DNA of 64,000 nt from Antrodiella citrinella (GCA_004802725.1 SGPM01000018.1:62001-126000); one strand, 5' to 3'. Positions 23,901-40,313 are shown, numbered from the stretch's first letter. The notes: a model not told the origin generated them from the letters alone. A program made the numbers and translations.

Positions 23901-26900
23901 GCCGCTCTTGCTGTAGGTGGAGATGATGATAGCGAGGAGGATGCAGATAGCCCCAATTCCGTGCTTGGCCGTTGGTGTCAGGAGAATCGTGAGGCTGGAC
24001 CAGTCGAGGTATATAAGAAGGCAGACGAGCTTGGTATTGCGAAGAAGCATAAGACCGCTCAGATCATCGTCCAAGCTCTGTTCACCGAGAACGCTGTCAC
24101 GGAGCTCCCCAAATACATGCCACTTTTCGCGAAGGTTTGTCTATTCATATTTCAGTCTCGCTCTCCGTAGCTCATTGCTTCCTCTGATAGATGGTCACTT
24201 CCGAGAAACACCAAAAGGCTTTGCTCGGTGGTATAGAGCGACTTGTGGGCATCTACCACCCTGGCCTTATTGAGGTCGTACCGAAGATATTGATGGAATT
24301 CTATCAAGCCGATATTCTCGAGGAGGAGGTTGTTCAGCAATGGGGTACGCACGTCAGCAAGAAGTACACGGATAAGGAGACGAGCAAGAGGGTCAGGAAG
24401 GCTAGCGAGCCGTTCCTCAAGGTATGTTTGCGTGTTCTTCACTACGTGGAGACTATCTAATTTATCATTTCCAGTGGCTCGAGGAGGCAGATGACAGCGA
24501 TGAAGATGATGACGACGAGTGAAGGCTCGAGGACGTGTAGAACTTCTTGCTTAATACTATTCTCAACTATGTTCTTTATGTTTGAATCTTGCTCTCGCTA
24601 TCCATCCTCGCTGACTCGTATGTATCCATTGATCGTGAAATGTGTGTGTCCCTACACGTGCTCGTTCAGTCGTTGTCAAAGGTGGTGCAAAGCAATACGA
24701 TAAGACCGCCTTCTTACAGCCGTTTTCATAACCATCGATGTGCGGGTCGCTATTCGCAGATACACAGGTCCGATGACATCTCACGCCATTGTGACCGTGG
24801 TGACCCTTCTGTGACTCTCTAAGACCACTTCACCGTGATGAGATTGATCTAGGCCAAGCAGTGGCAAGCACCTTCCACTGGCATGCACGATCTCGACGAA
24901 TGTGAAGTATGAAGGTCGTTATCGGACAAAAGTCATTGAGCCTCCGATCTTCGACCGTAATACGGCGATGGCGTGAAGCTGATCACATCTCAAGAACAAG
25001 CGCGAGATTTTGCAGACAAGTTGCGCCGATGTTGTCGACTGGCAGTCGATGGTCGTGACGGCATATGGGGGAGAAGTGACAAGCTCACGACATGGATGTA
25101 AGCTCAATGTAAGTAGCATTAATATTGTGTGGCGGTCTGAAATCGTGGATGCCAGGGGTCGCACGTGCACGGTGCTTGTGGTCGGGACCAACGTCGGTCT
25201 CGGTCTCGAAGCAGCCAAGCACTTCGCGCGGATGAACCCCGCAAAGCTCATCGTCACCTGCGGGACTGAGGAGAAATGCACACAAACGGCAGAAGGGGAG
25301 TCTCACTTACACGACGATGATTACAGTGACGTTGATTGACATTGCGGCGTGTATGGTGATACAGAAAGAGACAGGTTATCAAAATATTGTATCCTGGCCT
25401 CTTGAGTTGTCCGACTTTGCTTCCACGAAAGCTTTTGCGGATCGGTTTGACCGTGAGGGAGGCGGTCGGTTAGACATTCTCGTCACGGTCTTGAACACTG
25501 GTGTGACTTCATTCGACTATAACCCCACCGGCGATGGTTACGAGGCCCAGTATGTCTAGTCTGTTCTTTCACACTGTGATGTTTCTGACCTCACGATGCG
25601 ATTAGGGTGCAAGTAAATCACTTGTCCGGCTCATTGGTCGCTCTCCGCTTGCTTTCTACTCTCCTCGCCACCGCAGAGCAGAACAAGACGATTTCGCGGC
25701 TAGTGATTGTGTCCAGCGGAGCGCATTATCCGGCCAAACTAGGTGTCGACAGGTTCTCTGCGGGCACCGAAATCTTGAAGACTTTGTCTGCTCCAGAAAA
25801 CGGCACCGAGGAAGCTATGATGACCAGGTATGGCGAGTCAAAACGTAAGCACGGCTGCACGACCCATTTGAACATAGAACCACGCCGATCGCATTGCTTT
25901 ATGTGCAGTCTTGAACGTTTTCTTCACTCGGGCCCTCCAAGCGCATCTCCCCTCGAATTCGCCCGTCATTGTCACCGCTGTTTCGCTGTGTCCTCTCTGC
26001 AACGTACGGTCGACAGGGGCCAGTTCGAGGAGGACCTTAAGACCGCACGGACAACGGAGGAGGGGAGTCGGCAGTTGATCATTGCTGCTCTCGGACCCAG
26101 GGACGGTGGGGATGTGAACACGGCGATGGAGAGCCACGTACATCATGCACAACAAAGTGACGGATACGAGTGAGTGGTCCAGGAGCAGTGAGGCGTATGA
26201 GGTCCAGGAAAGAATCTGGGTACGTCGCTGCTTTTTTGAATGCTTGACGGTCAAATGACTGACGTTTTGACTTTTATGCAGAATGAAACCTGGGATATCC
26301 TGTCCAAGGTGGATGAGAGTGTAAACAAGACGGCGGCTCTGTTCAGTTCTCAGTAAGGTGTCCTACGTCGTCTTTCGAGAGGTTTATATTACAATACTGG
26401 CAAGCATGCTCGTGACTCGGTAGCTGTTTGCAAAATCGTAGGCGTGTCTGAAAATATATAGGTTAGCTGTCGGCTTGGGCGGAGCTCAATTCTAAGGCTA
26501 ACCGGGGTACCATTTGACGAAAGACGGAGGCGGCAGGGTGGAACTTGACCAAAGCATGCTCGTGCCGCGCAAGCTACTGTATTATTCTCGGACACGCCTA
26601 CGATTTTGCAAACAGCTGTAATGTGATTGTAGCCGAATCAAAGTCGATCGGAATTCGTAAATGCGCGCTTAAATGATAGAAGGAATCGCTTATAGCTCGT
26701 GCTCTCCTGCGTCCTCACCACAACCTTTGTGTATCTCATCACACTCATACAAACAAAATGCGGCCTGTGGTATCCTACGACGACATCACCGAGCCCGCAC
26801 CCGCCACAACGAACGGAGCAGGAGGAGCACCACAGGCCCAGCTAGGTCCTCACCAACCTCCTGCTAAACGGCGACGCACGAACCAACCGCGCTCCTCTCA

Positions 26901-29900
26901 GTCTCAAAACCCCAATAATAACCACAGCCAACACCATAACCAAAATTATTCTCGGAACCACCAGCAGAATCATAGGCACCAGCATCATGTGCAGCACTGG
27001 GATGAGCCAGGAGGGTCGAATCTGAGTATGAGCTATGGTGACGAGGAGGAGCAGACGGAGGTGGGTGCGGAGGGTGGTGCGGAGGAGGGAGAGATGGAGG
27101 ATGAACACGAGGAGGATAAAGATGAAGATGAGGAAAGTCGGGATTTGACACATGAGGAGATTTGGGATGACAGTGCACTCATTGATGCGTGGAACTCTGC
27201 GTCTGCGGAATACGAGGTCTGTATTTTCGTTTGGGTCATGTCTAGAGATACGCTGACTCTTGCGTTTTGTTTCATAGGCATACCATGGTAAGGGCGACAA
27301 AACTTGGAAGGAAGAGCCTGTCAAGAAGTCACCACTGTACGTCCCGGAGATCTTCATGCTTCCTTGCCCTTACTCACAAAACACGCGTTTCATTCTAGAT
27401 GGTACAACGTCCCTCCTGACCCATCGAAAAAGAAGGACAAGGGTAAAGCCCCAGCTAACGGTACCGTCCCGTCCCACCCAACGCCACAGGTGCCTTCTAC
27501 TCAACCTGAAGGCGACTCTGAGCCTATAGACTTCAACACGTACGTGCCTTCGCACGACCCGTCTCTGGCACCTCTGCACCCGCCTAGCGTTCCTGGACCG
27601 GACTACGCGCAGTATTTCTTGCCGCCTCTGCAGGGTCCTGTGGTGAGTCAGGACGAGGCATTCCAGAGGGCGTTGTCGGCGATGTATTGGAGTGGTTATT
27701 GGACTGCCATGTATCATGTGAGTTTCCTGTTGACGACGACTTTTGCATATTACTCGTTTCTGATTGTTCGTCTTTCAGAGTCAGAGACAAGCGGGAAATG
27801 CCCCCGAGGCAGAAGACGACGCTGCGGAGGTGGAAGACGATCAAGTGGCAGATGAACAAAACGATGATGACTTCATGCCCACACAGCGGTAGGTAGTAGC
27901 ATTGGTTCACAGAATGCTCCTTGTAAGTATGAATATATCTTGGAATCAATCGTTCTGTTTATGCGATTCATGGCTCGTCAACCCGAGCACCTCGCTGAAC
28001 CACGCCAGCTCTTGCTCTAACGTGATGCGTACCGTACCCGACTTTCTCCACCCATGGCCCTCTCCGTCGAACAGCAGGAGTTCTGCTTTCTTGCCATGAG
28101 CTTTCAGCTCTGCGACCATCTCGATCATTTGCTCGGCGTTGATGACGGTGTCTTCTTTGCCTTGCAGCACCTGAATAGCGAATACACTTCCGATTAGCAT
28201 TGCCGTATATCGTAGTATTTCGCACCACCTACCAGCAACGGCATCAGGATCTTGTCCATATGATGAATAGGACTCCTCTCAATCCATACATCCTTGCATT
28301 CCTCCCAGCTTCCACCCATCAGCCGATCGCACAGCCAATACTCGAACTTATGCAGCACGTCCCCAAGTTTCTTCATATCCGAAATACCGTAGTGCGCTAC
28401 ACCTGCCGCGAACGAGCCTACCGGGAGGCTCGTGGCGGCTTGCAGGACAGCGTACCCTCCAGCCGACGCACCGCGCACGAGTGCTCGAGATGGGTCGACG
28501 AGGTTCATTTGTCCGAGGATGAGCACAGCCTGGTGGGCGTCGGCGATGTCTTGTACGCCCCATTTGCCGTGCAAGCTTTCTCGATAGACACGTCCGAAGC
28601 CTGTCGATCCTCCGTAGTTTACATCAAGACTATGAACCAGATCATTAAGCTCAATAAGTGGAGGATAATTGCACTGCGAGGGCTTACTGGGCATATCCTC
28701 TCGTCGTCCAGAACTGCTTCTGCCAATCCAGCGCCCGCGGTTCCATGAAGTAAGGCCCGCCGTGGATAGTAACAACCACTGGTGGTGTCTCGTCGTCCTC
28801 GCCTCCAGTGTAATCTGCACTCAGCGGCGGATAGTACGTGACATGGCACGTCCGGTTGTCAGGCGGCAGCGTCAGCTTAAACGGCCGTCCCACAGAGATA
28901 CTCGCAGGCAACGCTCCCAATCCAGAAGTCGGCGGAGGGTCCGAAGGGGAAGGGAAGATCTCAGTGAAAGTTGGAGTACCGTCCTCCGTGAGGGTGAGCT
29001 CGGTCAGGTATGCGTTCGCACGCGCACTCTGACCTAGGAAGACGACTTTGCCGTGTTTGGGGCTTCCATGCATGTACTGAATGTGCACATAATCCGACGG
29101 GACCTCGGACGCTTCGCCAGTCTTCAGGTCGACGACGTACAGCACTGAACCGGCGTCTCGAAACGAGGTAAAGGCAATCTTGGTGTCGGACAACGCTCCG
29201 GAGTCGTGTCTGCTCAACCACCACTGTGGCGCTCCGAATTCTTCTGCGAGAGGGGTTTTGAGGATGGGAGATGCAACTCCACCAGCGATACCTTCGTTCT
29301 CCGAGAACTCGAATTTCCAGGGGTTGAGGTATCCACTCATATCACAAATGAAGTGCAGACTCGTGCTCGAAGTCCAACTGGGATCTTGAGCGACCACTTT
29401 GTTTGGTTCTCCGGCAACATGGACCGGGTCCTCTAGAGTTAGCCGGCCCTCGTCATCGAAACGTACAGCGGCAACCTTGACCTGTGCGCTTTGCTGAGGC
29501 ATGTCAGGGTGCCACCATTGTTGCCAAGCCAGCGATTTTCCGTCAGGATTGAACCTAGCGCAGGCATAAAAATCTGCGCCAGAGAGCAGGGTGGTGACCG
29601 TGCCGGTGTTGGTATCGATCAGTGCAAGGGTTGTGATCACTCGCGAGGGGTGTGGGTCGGTATGGTCCTCACAAATCCCAACCAACAAATTGCTGGCGAA
29701 AGGGTGCACAGTGAAATCAGCATAACGGTGTGTTTGCTGACCTGGAATTCAATGAAAACATGATGGGCCTCAGGACAGTAATTTGAGAGTAGGAGAAGAA
29801 TGGAGACCAACCTGGAGTGATGGGTTTGACTTCATTTGACCCTTCCTTCTTCATGTAAACACGGTTGTCACCGAAATGGGAGAAATACAATGTGCCATCG

Positions 29901-32900
29901 TGCAGCACCGCAGCTGCACCTCCGTACTCGTGAACCTTCGTACGGGCGTCCCACTGCGTGTCAAGGACATCCTCCTCAGTGACCGCATTGACTACCGCCG
30001 ATCTTCCATCTATGGTTTATCGTGATAAGAGAATGCTAGACACCATAAGCGTATGCACGACGTACTTTCTTCGAGGCGCTTCTGAGCAAAGTACACTTCC
30101 CCGGTGACCTTATCCAGGTAGACGTCTTCCACACCACCAGTACGGCTCTAGGGGTGCAGTCAAGGTAACTTGAATGATATGCGCAAGGATCGGCTCCATA
30201 ACCCACCTGAGCTGCAATGGCTGCCGCGGTGATCGGGGATTTCCACGTCCCAAAGGGTGCTGTTTGCTTGACGGAACCCGACATGTCGCTTGGATTGCCG
30301 CAAAAGTGTTAAGTCAACAGCAAGGCAACTGTGCGTGCCGCGTAGAGGGTCGAGGTGAGCGACTGTTCGAAAGTCGGCCTCTATGAATATCTATGAATAC
30401 TGGCGCACACGAAGGTGGCGTGACCCCGGGTTCTGTCTGGAATCGTGAGCAGCATACTCATACGGCTCGACATTCATGATGCTATTACTACAACGTATGC
30501 GTGTATGGGCGATTCTTACAATTGGCCTGGGCAATCACTGCGTCGTAATAGACACGCTCGATCTAGATCCCAGCTCGTCAGCAGAGAACATGGTATCATT
30601 TGGAGCATACGTGAGACAGGAATCCTTCTTATTTCTCCGAGCTTCACTGTGCTTGAGAATGACGATGATCTGAATGGACGAATGTTGTATGGTCCTAGTG
30701 AATGTGCTGCTCATGATTCAACTCAGTCAGGACATACAACCATCTCCGAGTCAGGCAATATTAGCATGTGTATATTCACGACGGATGCGATATACAGTAT
30801 CCACAGACATACCTTTTGACCACTCCAAGCAGTACGAATACGAACAGAACACCATTCCAACGCATCATGACTGGTGCCGTCCGTTTACTACGCTCAGGAA
30901 GTCTTATTTGAACGATACCCGGTGCACATCGATGATTCGTGTCACTGACAATACAAGACCTTTTGGACGCGCGTGGTCTCCAGTGTTTCTTTCGGCAGCC
31001 CATGAGAAAAGTGAGGTCCGGAGTAGGATTTATGATGTTTGCGTCCGGAGTCCGCCTCTGTCAAGCAAGGAGGAAAGTCAAAACTATTTTTAATTTTTAA
31101 AGTCAGACGCCCGGCTTTATACGGGCGTCGAACTTCATTCATTTGAACCCGACCGCGAGCAATGTCTTCAGACTCTCCACGGTCTCTCTCAAAACTTCAT
31201 AAGTTATTGAATCTAGACGTCGCGATCGTCTATGCGCAACCAGATGCAACACGACTTGGAAAGACTCGCTGCTCAATACTCTGAACAATTTGCCATTGCG
31301 ATCCAGACTCGGATGAGGCCGCACCGCGACATCATGCTAGCAGCTGCAGGATTATACATGAGACTTTTCACAATGCAGCTTCGCATGAATCCTTATCTTT
31401 TGGTATTTAGATAACCTGATAGTTCAGGAGTTCTCTGCTTCGAAGACGGCGTGCTCCAACGCAAAGTTCAAGTTGGGGGGTCTCGACACCTAGTTCCGCC
31501 GAACGGAAGGTGAGTGGATATCTATTAGAAAGTCACCCTACATTTGAACATCGAAAGTTCCTCTCCAACAGTCCTCAAATAGACTGCATTGTGCTTCGTG
31601 CTCGTCGTGGATGAGGACTGCTCGCAGAGACCCCCGAAAATCAATCTCAGCCATCGACTACATGGGTGGTGCCAGTGCCACAAGGAAGTATACATGAGAC
31701 ACAGCCCGGTCTCGGTCTTTCGCACATCTTGACCTTGTATTGTTTAAACTTACTTAGGTCGATCCTTCTATTTCCACCGAGCAAGTGAGAATGAGGCAAT
31801 AAGCGTACATTATGATACATATGCGGCTCGGAGGTACTCGAAGTTACCACATTCCACGGCTCATGGGCTTTTGGCTGTCACATTCTAATTCAATATATTC
31901 TAGAGTCCAGGCTCGCAGCACCCTCTATCCTTCGCTGTCCAATCCACGGGTGAAATACACTCGGGATCATCACATAAGTTGTCATAACCAACCTTAATCC
32001 GCTTTCAGGCGAGTGCTCTTCTCATTCCGCCGACGGAAGATTCTGATCTAAAAGATTTCCTGCCTACTCAGGCGCGGTATGTACATCGTCGGTACACAAC
32101 ACCGATACCTCTTCTGCTCACGGAGGCTCCATATTTCCCACTGCTGATGATTTTCTCGAGACTTCGCGACCGATTTATCACCTCCGTGTAATGTCCCTTC
32201 GGATCGCTTGTAGTGACATGGGTTCGGTTGACAGATCTCACTGTCTTGTAATACAACAGTCTCCTTTCAGCCAGCTACTACACGCTGTACCAACGTTTTA
32301 CGTTGAGGACAATGGCTTGCATACGGACCTTCATGTTGCTCCTCTTTTGCGTCCTCATCGCTCTTCTAGCGATTCCATACTCGAGCTGGCAAGATGTGAC
32401 AAGACGCATAGCAACATGTGCGTAGTGTCTCTGAAGTCATTGTCTTCCTTCTGGCTAACAGCATGCAAAGATAATTACCCTCTGAGCTGGTTACCTGCCC
32501 GTCGGGAGCAGGTTATCATGCACTTCATTCACAATTCGCTCCATTACCACTTCGGATCGTCTGCGTGGGACACCTTGTTGTTGCCTAACAAGGATGCGCA
32601 CCTCGTCCACGTGAAGAATATGGATGGCTCTATGTCGACGCAGACGGTGGCGCTCTTCCACCAATTACGCTGCATCAAAATCTTGCATAAAGCGTATGTG
32701 GAGGAGGGCAGTCATCGCACGTCTGATCTCGCCCGACACTGTCTGAACTATGTCAGGCAGACGGTCATGTGCCAGCTGGATATGACCAACGAGCCGCAGG
32801 CCGGTGCACAGACAAGTAACGGGAGGGAGTCTTTGTGTCGAGATTGGGAGAGCGTGTACCGAGAAGCTGAGAGAAACCAGGAAGCACACAGAAGGTTGCT

Positions 32901-35900
32901 GGCGTCATTGTGAATTGGAAGGGGATTAGGGAGGATTTAGGGCAGAGGCATTCATGTATAGCAAGCTACCCGTCATACATCCGTCGTATTGTAAGACACC
33001 CCATTGAATGCGGCCCAATCTAGGAAGTTCTGCGAAACAAACTCAGCCCCCACTGTCCAATCCCTGCACTGTCGCGTGTGCCCCATCCGATCCAGCGTGT
33101 GATTCCTCTTCATGAAGTCTCCCTCCTCTAATGTTATGTCCGCATTGCAAAGGAAAACTTGTCGGAGGTACCATAGGCAATGGACAAAGTGGTGACTTGT
33201 CTCGTTTGCGTGGTTGGGCTTGTCGAAGTCTACCTCCATGTTATACACACAGTGCAAGGAGTGGTATGCTGCTGGGATGAAGCGATGATGGAAGGGACCA
33301 AGATGGGTAAAACCGATACCGTAGCGGTTTTTGAAGAGGGTATACCAGTTCGGTTTGTTGCTGTCGTCGTCGAGAGTGAAGCGGGTAGATTCCTGGAATG
33401 TCATCTCGACGGTAGAGATGCCAGTAGGCACCTCAAGAGGTGTATCATTGTCTATGTAACCTGAAGTATCGGGTAAGCTGACTGGTACAAGGCCATATAA
33501 TATAAGCGTACTGTAGGTGAGCTCCATATCTGGCGAGAAGACTCTGTACATAGTTGCACACAACAGCGCGACATTTGCCAATGCCACCAACGTGAAGCAA
33601 GCACCTGCGATTGTACTGCGGGCTGACTTCATGGGGTCGGAGTGTTAGAATGTGGAACGATAGTAAGCCGTATGGACACTGAAAGACGTACACTGTGCGC
33701 CAAAACATCCGTTGTGTGCATTTCGGTCTGGAAGGTGGCGACTTGAGATAGTTAAAATGCCCGAACCCGTTTTGCACCCTGTGCTAATTAAGAGACGTCA
33801 ATGTATGGGTCGCATGTGAGGCAGATGATAGAAGTATCTCGCCTGGCATCCACTGAGAAACCCGCTGCCTTGAACGCATAAAAATCCACCTTCAATCGAA
33901 CGGAAAAATGCGAATCGACAAGCGATCAGCCAGGAAAGGTGCCGAAAGTCAATTTGTGGAAAGCCTCGTCAAATCGTCCGACAGGGAGAGCGAGACACTC
34001 GTGTGCAATGTACTCGGGAAGCAAGCGAAGAGACCCTGGGCCAGGGAAATACCGATCAGAACTCTCACCACTGCGCGCAAGAACAATAACGCAAAGTTCT
34101 TCAGATGGCCATGTAACCAATCGGCCGCTGTTGCTTCCCTTCGACTTGCCATGTCCCCTCGCACTGTTTTCTTAGTAGACCGCTCCCAGAGCCACGAGAA
34201 AAGACTGAGAAGGACATTGAAAGTGTCAAAGAAAGCCGGTGGACCCTATAACCCGATACATCGTGTTAGCTGCAGCATACGGTTATAAAGGAGAGAACTT
34301 CACTCAAGGGAACTCACTACCAATCTCTCCATCCCGCATTCACAAGCAACACAACATGCACGCACGAGTATTTCTCATGATCATCTCCTTGGCTATGTTG
34401 GCAATGGCTTCGCCGCTTCCCGTCGAACCGCAAGCTAAGAGACTTAGTGAGCTGCCGATGTCCTATCATTCGCGAAGTACGAGAAATTGACCTTCTCGAT
34501 CCATAGATGAGCTTGAGATCCAGGAGGAAGCCACTGGTGCCGTTGTCGGAAACTGAGTATGTAATGCGCTATGACCACGCACATATCTCTGTTGATGATC
34601 AGGGACAGTAGGTTTAGCAGACGGGGATCAAGTTCTAGCACCGATGACCATTATGATTCACTCGTGAGGTGAGTTCGCGATAGACGGTTCCATCCAGAGA
34701 ATATAGGCATTGACACTCTCATGTTTCAGCTGGCTCTCGACGTGCAACAATGAGGATGGCCGCTCTGGTAGACTGTAGTTATAGGGAATCTCCTGGGTCA
34801 AATCATCTTATGAATGCTATCTCGTTTGTGGCCACGAAAATTTACGCATACCCTTCGTTCTGATGGAGATGTTTCGACGACAATGTATCCCTGCCAGAGC
34901 ACAAGGCAACACCTGGTAGTACCCGAGATTTATTGCACAGAATCCGAGTCGACCCTGACAAGACGAGGCGCGAGGAGTATGTGAATGACCTAGGCACCCT
35001 CGATTTCTGCGAAAGCCACGACGCCGGGCCTATGCAAATTGGCCGTTTGGAAATAATCCCGCCAGCTCCCACAAATGTTCGCAACTATAGAGAGAATCGC
35101 TATAAGTTGGGCCATTATTACAACGCTTGTATAACATCACGAACCTCCACTCCCCCATACCTATACCCTATTCGCAATGTTCGCGCGAGTGATCATACTG
35201 GCGCTCTGCATCGTCACTCTTGTGTTAGCCCTTCCTGAGCTAGAGCAGCAAATTCAGAACGTTGCTAGAAAGCTTAGTGAGTAAAGACCAAGGAACTCTG
35301 GGATCGTGCTGACCTGATATCGTAGCTCCTGCTCAATTAGCTGCCGAGGCTACTGGAACAGTGGTGGTGGGCTGAGGTTAGTGAGTTTGTAATTCGTCAA
35401 GCGTTCGCGACTAAACCTCGCTGTTGGGACATATTTAACTCGGTGGCTCAGAGCTGTCGTCGAAGGATGCAAATGTGATCTTGCCACATTCATGATAGAC
35501 TGAGGCGAAGTCCTCATTGCCAGTGTCATTACATAGCGTAACGACATGTTTTAAAATCGTATTATCACGAAGTTGCGCGGATACGCCACTATTCTAAGTT
35601 GCTGTCATGGAACGTTTACAATGGCACGTTGGCCCATGCGGCGACCTAACAAATGCACACTGAGATCAAAAGAAGTTCATGGTGAAGAGAGCAGGAGGGA
35701 GATGAACCTACGAGAGTCGTAATAAACCGACGCTTCCAGAGGCCTGACGCTCCTTGACATTCTGAACTTCGTGATGAACAGTGAGTGGAAGAATCGTGAG
35801 TGGATTCGGATTGTTTATATCTCACGAACGTTACTTGCGAATGATACTCGAGCTCTTGCTTGCAATTCCTATCTCCGACCGCAGAGAATAGTTAATTGTG

Positions 35901-38900
35901 AGATAGATACTTCACCAAGGCCGCTGATGTTTCGCCAAGTCGTTCGGATTTCGGAGGAGAGAGGTCAGAGACGTCGAGCCTGAGACGGTCGAGTAAGTCT
36001 GAGATCAGTGATCACTGATTACGGAGTTTGCCGGCGGGACACCGTTGCGGATGCAACTCTGAACTCACAACTTTCAATTGTGAAGTCGACTCGAACGACC
36101 CCAAGGTGCCACGATGGTTGTGCTGATAGTCTCGTGAGCCAGGGAAACTTTGTGAGGTGGGTGCAGTACCTGTTGGAGTTTACTTGGCGATTCACACCGT
36201 CGGTGGTGGTTTCGATGCCGTACAGTACGTGGCATGATGCTCAAACCGCGACAACACTGGTAGGTACTGACGATCACTGGCATTCACGCAGATTTTTTCA
36301 GTGTGCATAGGGAATGTCCGATGACTATAAAATTCTCATGGAGCGCATAGTGAAACTATCGCTCGAAGACTACGTGGAATAAATGGAGCTTTAGACAGAC
36401 ACCCATTGGTCCATTGTCTATCATCCTTGTTCTCGTTCAAGTTTCAGTTCCGGAGGTCTGTTCCATGACACATAGCACGTTGGCCGAGTGGAAATTTGCA
36501 GTCATTTTCGGCCCTCCATTCATATGCACTGACTATAGCGTGCAGTCGGTCCCGCTGATGTAGCCAGGTGCCTCAGAAGTTGTCGTAAACTTCTCAGCCT
36601 TGCACTCCTGGTACCTGGGCGGGTGCCAGCCCCACGCAAGCCTAGCCAAATATCGGCTTGCAACGAGTCAATACAGAGATGCTTCGGTTTCCCCTGATCC
36701 GAGCGCCTTCCTCAAACCGTTCTGTATCCTTAAAAATGCTCAGCTGGTTCTCTCCCCAAGTCCCCCTCCTGACGCGACATAGTGTTCGAGATGTCGACTG
36801 ATAAGTCTCCCCCCTACTATGGCCCTGTCGGTGAGACGTCGTCTGATATTTTGCTCGAGAAGACCTTCATGGCAAGTGGTTACTTGACCGGAGTAGGGTT
36901 CGGTATGTCCGTTTGCTTGAATGCTAGGTGAGTGGTCGTTGAATTTCAGCTTTCACAGGTGTACAATTTGTCCTCTACTGCATGTGTACGCGAGCGCTAT
37001 GGAACCACAAACCCCGCACATCGTTCACGAATTTCCTGTTGGCATACATCTTCGTTCTGAACGCAATGAACACTATATGGACGGGCACGTCAGCGTATGG
37101 GCTGCAGCTTACGTATATCGATAATCGCAATTACCCCGGAGGTCCCTTGGGCTTTCTCGGAGTGGAGTTCTCCATCCCGGCAAATGTGCTGTCGTTGGCA
37201 GCCTTGATCACGGGAAATCTCCTCGCAGATGGCTTGCTGGTAAGTTCCTTTCTTGGTGTCTGCGTCCTATTGACTCATCTCGATCGTGAACAGCTATGGC
37301 GGTGCTATGTGATCTGGGCATCGTCTCTGGGAACTCGGGCGATATTCGTGATGATCTTCCCTGCCCTCATGCTGGTAGGGTCCTTAGGTATGTGAGCGTG
37401 TTAACATGTCGTTATAACTGTTTCTCAACCTCATTTGGCAGTCACGGCCTGTTTCTTTGCCATCTCTACCGTTTCACCATCCGGATTTTTCAGCCAGACG
37501 ACCGTCAATTTCGGTCTCCCTTACTTCACGATTTCTCTGGCCCTCAACATCCTGCTTACCGGCATGATCGTTCTACGGATGTTGAGTCAGAGAGCAAAGA
37601 GCAGACTCATCTTTGGCAAGCAGTACGACGCGCACTACACCTCCATGTCGACGATATTTATCGAGTCTGCCGCGACATACTGCCTGTTTGCGATTCTCCT
37701 CCTGATCACGTACGCCATCGGCAACCCCATCAACCAGATATGGCTGGGTCTCAGCCCGGCGATGCAGGTAAGTGCTGATCGGATGTCGCGTCTCGATTCT
37801 GCGACTCACAGCTGAACTTTCTGAAAGATGTTTTCTACATATCTCATTATCTACCGCGTCGTGAGCGGCCGTGCATGGACCAGATATACCTGGAACCCGA
37901 CGTCACAGCAACCCACAGATTTCGCTCAATCTGAGACACGCGTTGCTCACTCGACCAGTGAAGGTCCATATCAGCTTAAACCGATAGACGAGGCAGAAGC
38001 TCGCGTGGAGAAGAGCTCGTACGCGGATGGTTCATGGGAAAGTGGAAAGGAAGCTTGACCCCGTTGGTTTTTGTAGTGCCTGTATAACGGCGAGATGTGT
38101 TGTTGTGACTAGATCTAACGAGACCACAAAGTCGTACGAAATAGTCATAGTGTCCCGACGCTAGTCTAGACTATACGGCCTAAAGCATGGCGGCTCGCCC
38201 GCGGAGTGACGAGTGTACAGGTACCTGAACGCAGTAAGACAGCACGCATGGAAAACCCATAGTTGGATTGCAATGAAGCTGGGTTGAATGATATGGGTCC
38301 AGAGATGTTAATGCAAGCAATTGCAATGGATATATTCATCTAGCCCTAAGCAGTACAGTATCTTCCGATACGTGCCGTACTATACACCATTGTACACAGG
38401 AAACATTCAAACATTCTGAGGTAACTTCAGCAGGTTAGACTCTGTGAAGAGCCGCTATCAGCCATGCGAGTAAAGAGTGTCACATAGAAACACGTACTCG
38501 TCATCTAGGTTTTGAATTGATCGAGAGGTGTCAACGAATGGTCGGGAAGACATGACAAAGGAAGACATACCGTGATATACAAACCGTGTCTGTACATTTC
38601 TGAGTGAGTAACAATCGTAGTAGTTGGCTCGATTGATATGACTCACCTTCTTTGGATTCTCGGGTGCTCTCGCGACGTATCCGTCGTTATCTGGGGGCCT
38701 GAAATACAAGACGCATAAAACAAGGCATCTTGGAAATCATTATTTGACAACATACCGCTTCCTCTCCTATGATATAAGTCAGCCCGATGTTTGGCAGAAG
38801 ACGTTGGATAGACCAACTTACTTTGCAAGATGCGAGCATACTCTGCAATGTGATACACACTGAAACCACACTCAGTACCGGAGACCATCCCTCGCTACCA

Positions 38901-40142
38901 AGAATTGATGCACATATCTAGAGGGAGTAATGATTAACTTGGATGGATACGTGAAGTAGGGAAGGCAGTTGAGAAACTTACATGACCATTGGAATATACA
39001 TGCTACCGGAGGCGGTACATCAGATAGGCTGCGCGTAGGATGATAACAAGAGAACTCACTGGATGCAGAGGAGCCTTGTATTGGTCGTCTACGACGAACT
39101 GGACTGCTGGTGCAGATATGGGGTAATGTCCGTCGAATCTAAACTTCAGTACGAACACTTCGTCCTAACATTTGTTCGAAAAGCCTGAGAACGCATCTTA
39201 GTGAGACCAACCGCTTGGACATACCTGGTATAAGGTCTCCCCCAGCACTTCCAAGGAAAGGTACCACGTCGCGAAGTCGTCTGCATTCACAAGCTTGATG
39301 CCTAGTTGATGGAATCAGATGTAAGCATTGTAGCATAGCGATCGGCCAGAGATTGACCGACCAACAGGCGTGCCATTCTCCTTGATGTCGAAAAGTTCCT
39401 TCTGCAACCGCCTCGTTGAGACTGCAGCCATCAAAGTCTGCGATATTGAGACTCTCCCGAAAACTGCAAGTCTAGTTGCGTGGACGAGTTCTTGGTCTAA
39501 CCCTCGGTTCAGAAATGTCAAGTTTCGAGTGAAAGGAAGGAAGTAATGGGCGTCTGTTGTACTTCCGCCATGGTGTCACACGAGTCGTGATCATTGGGCC
39601 GTGACAGTGTGACGTTACGTGACAGTTGCACTGCACGTGTTGGCTACTCTGCCCGAGCGCTTACTCTCGGTATCGGACCAGGTCGTCCACAACGCTCAAC
39701 TCGTCCTACAAGCCCTCTTCAATCTTCATTCCGGTGCGTCGTCGACGATAACCATAGTAACGAGATAATTGTCCTCATCTTGACTTTGGATAGTTCTATT
39801 GGTCATGCCTCCCCCTCACTACGACTTTCTAATCAAGGTGAGCATATATTGTACGAGTATCACCTCGCCCAGCGCTGACAAGTTGTATAGCTTCTGCTCA
39901 TCGGTGATTCAGGTCAGCTACCGTCTTCAAGTATCCGGATACATCCCTGACTAGAAGCTGACTATACTGCGTTGTAGGCGTCGGAAAGTCCTGTCTGCTA
40001 CTACGCTTCTGCGATGACGCATGGACCCCCTCCTTCATCACCACAATCGGCATAGACTTCAAGATCAGGACGATTGAGCTCGATGGAAAGCGCATCAAAC
40101 TACAGATTGTGAGCTTCCTGTGCATTTTGGCCGAAGTGCTGA

Positions 40143-40313
<171 letters not shown>
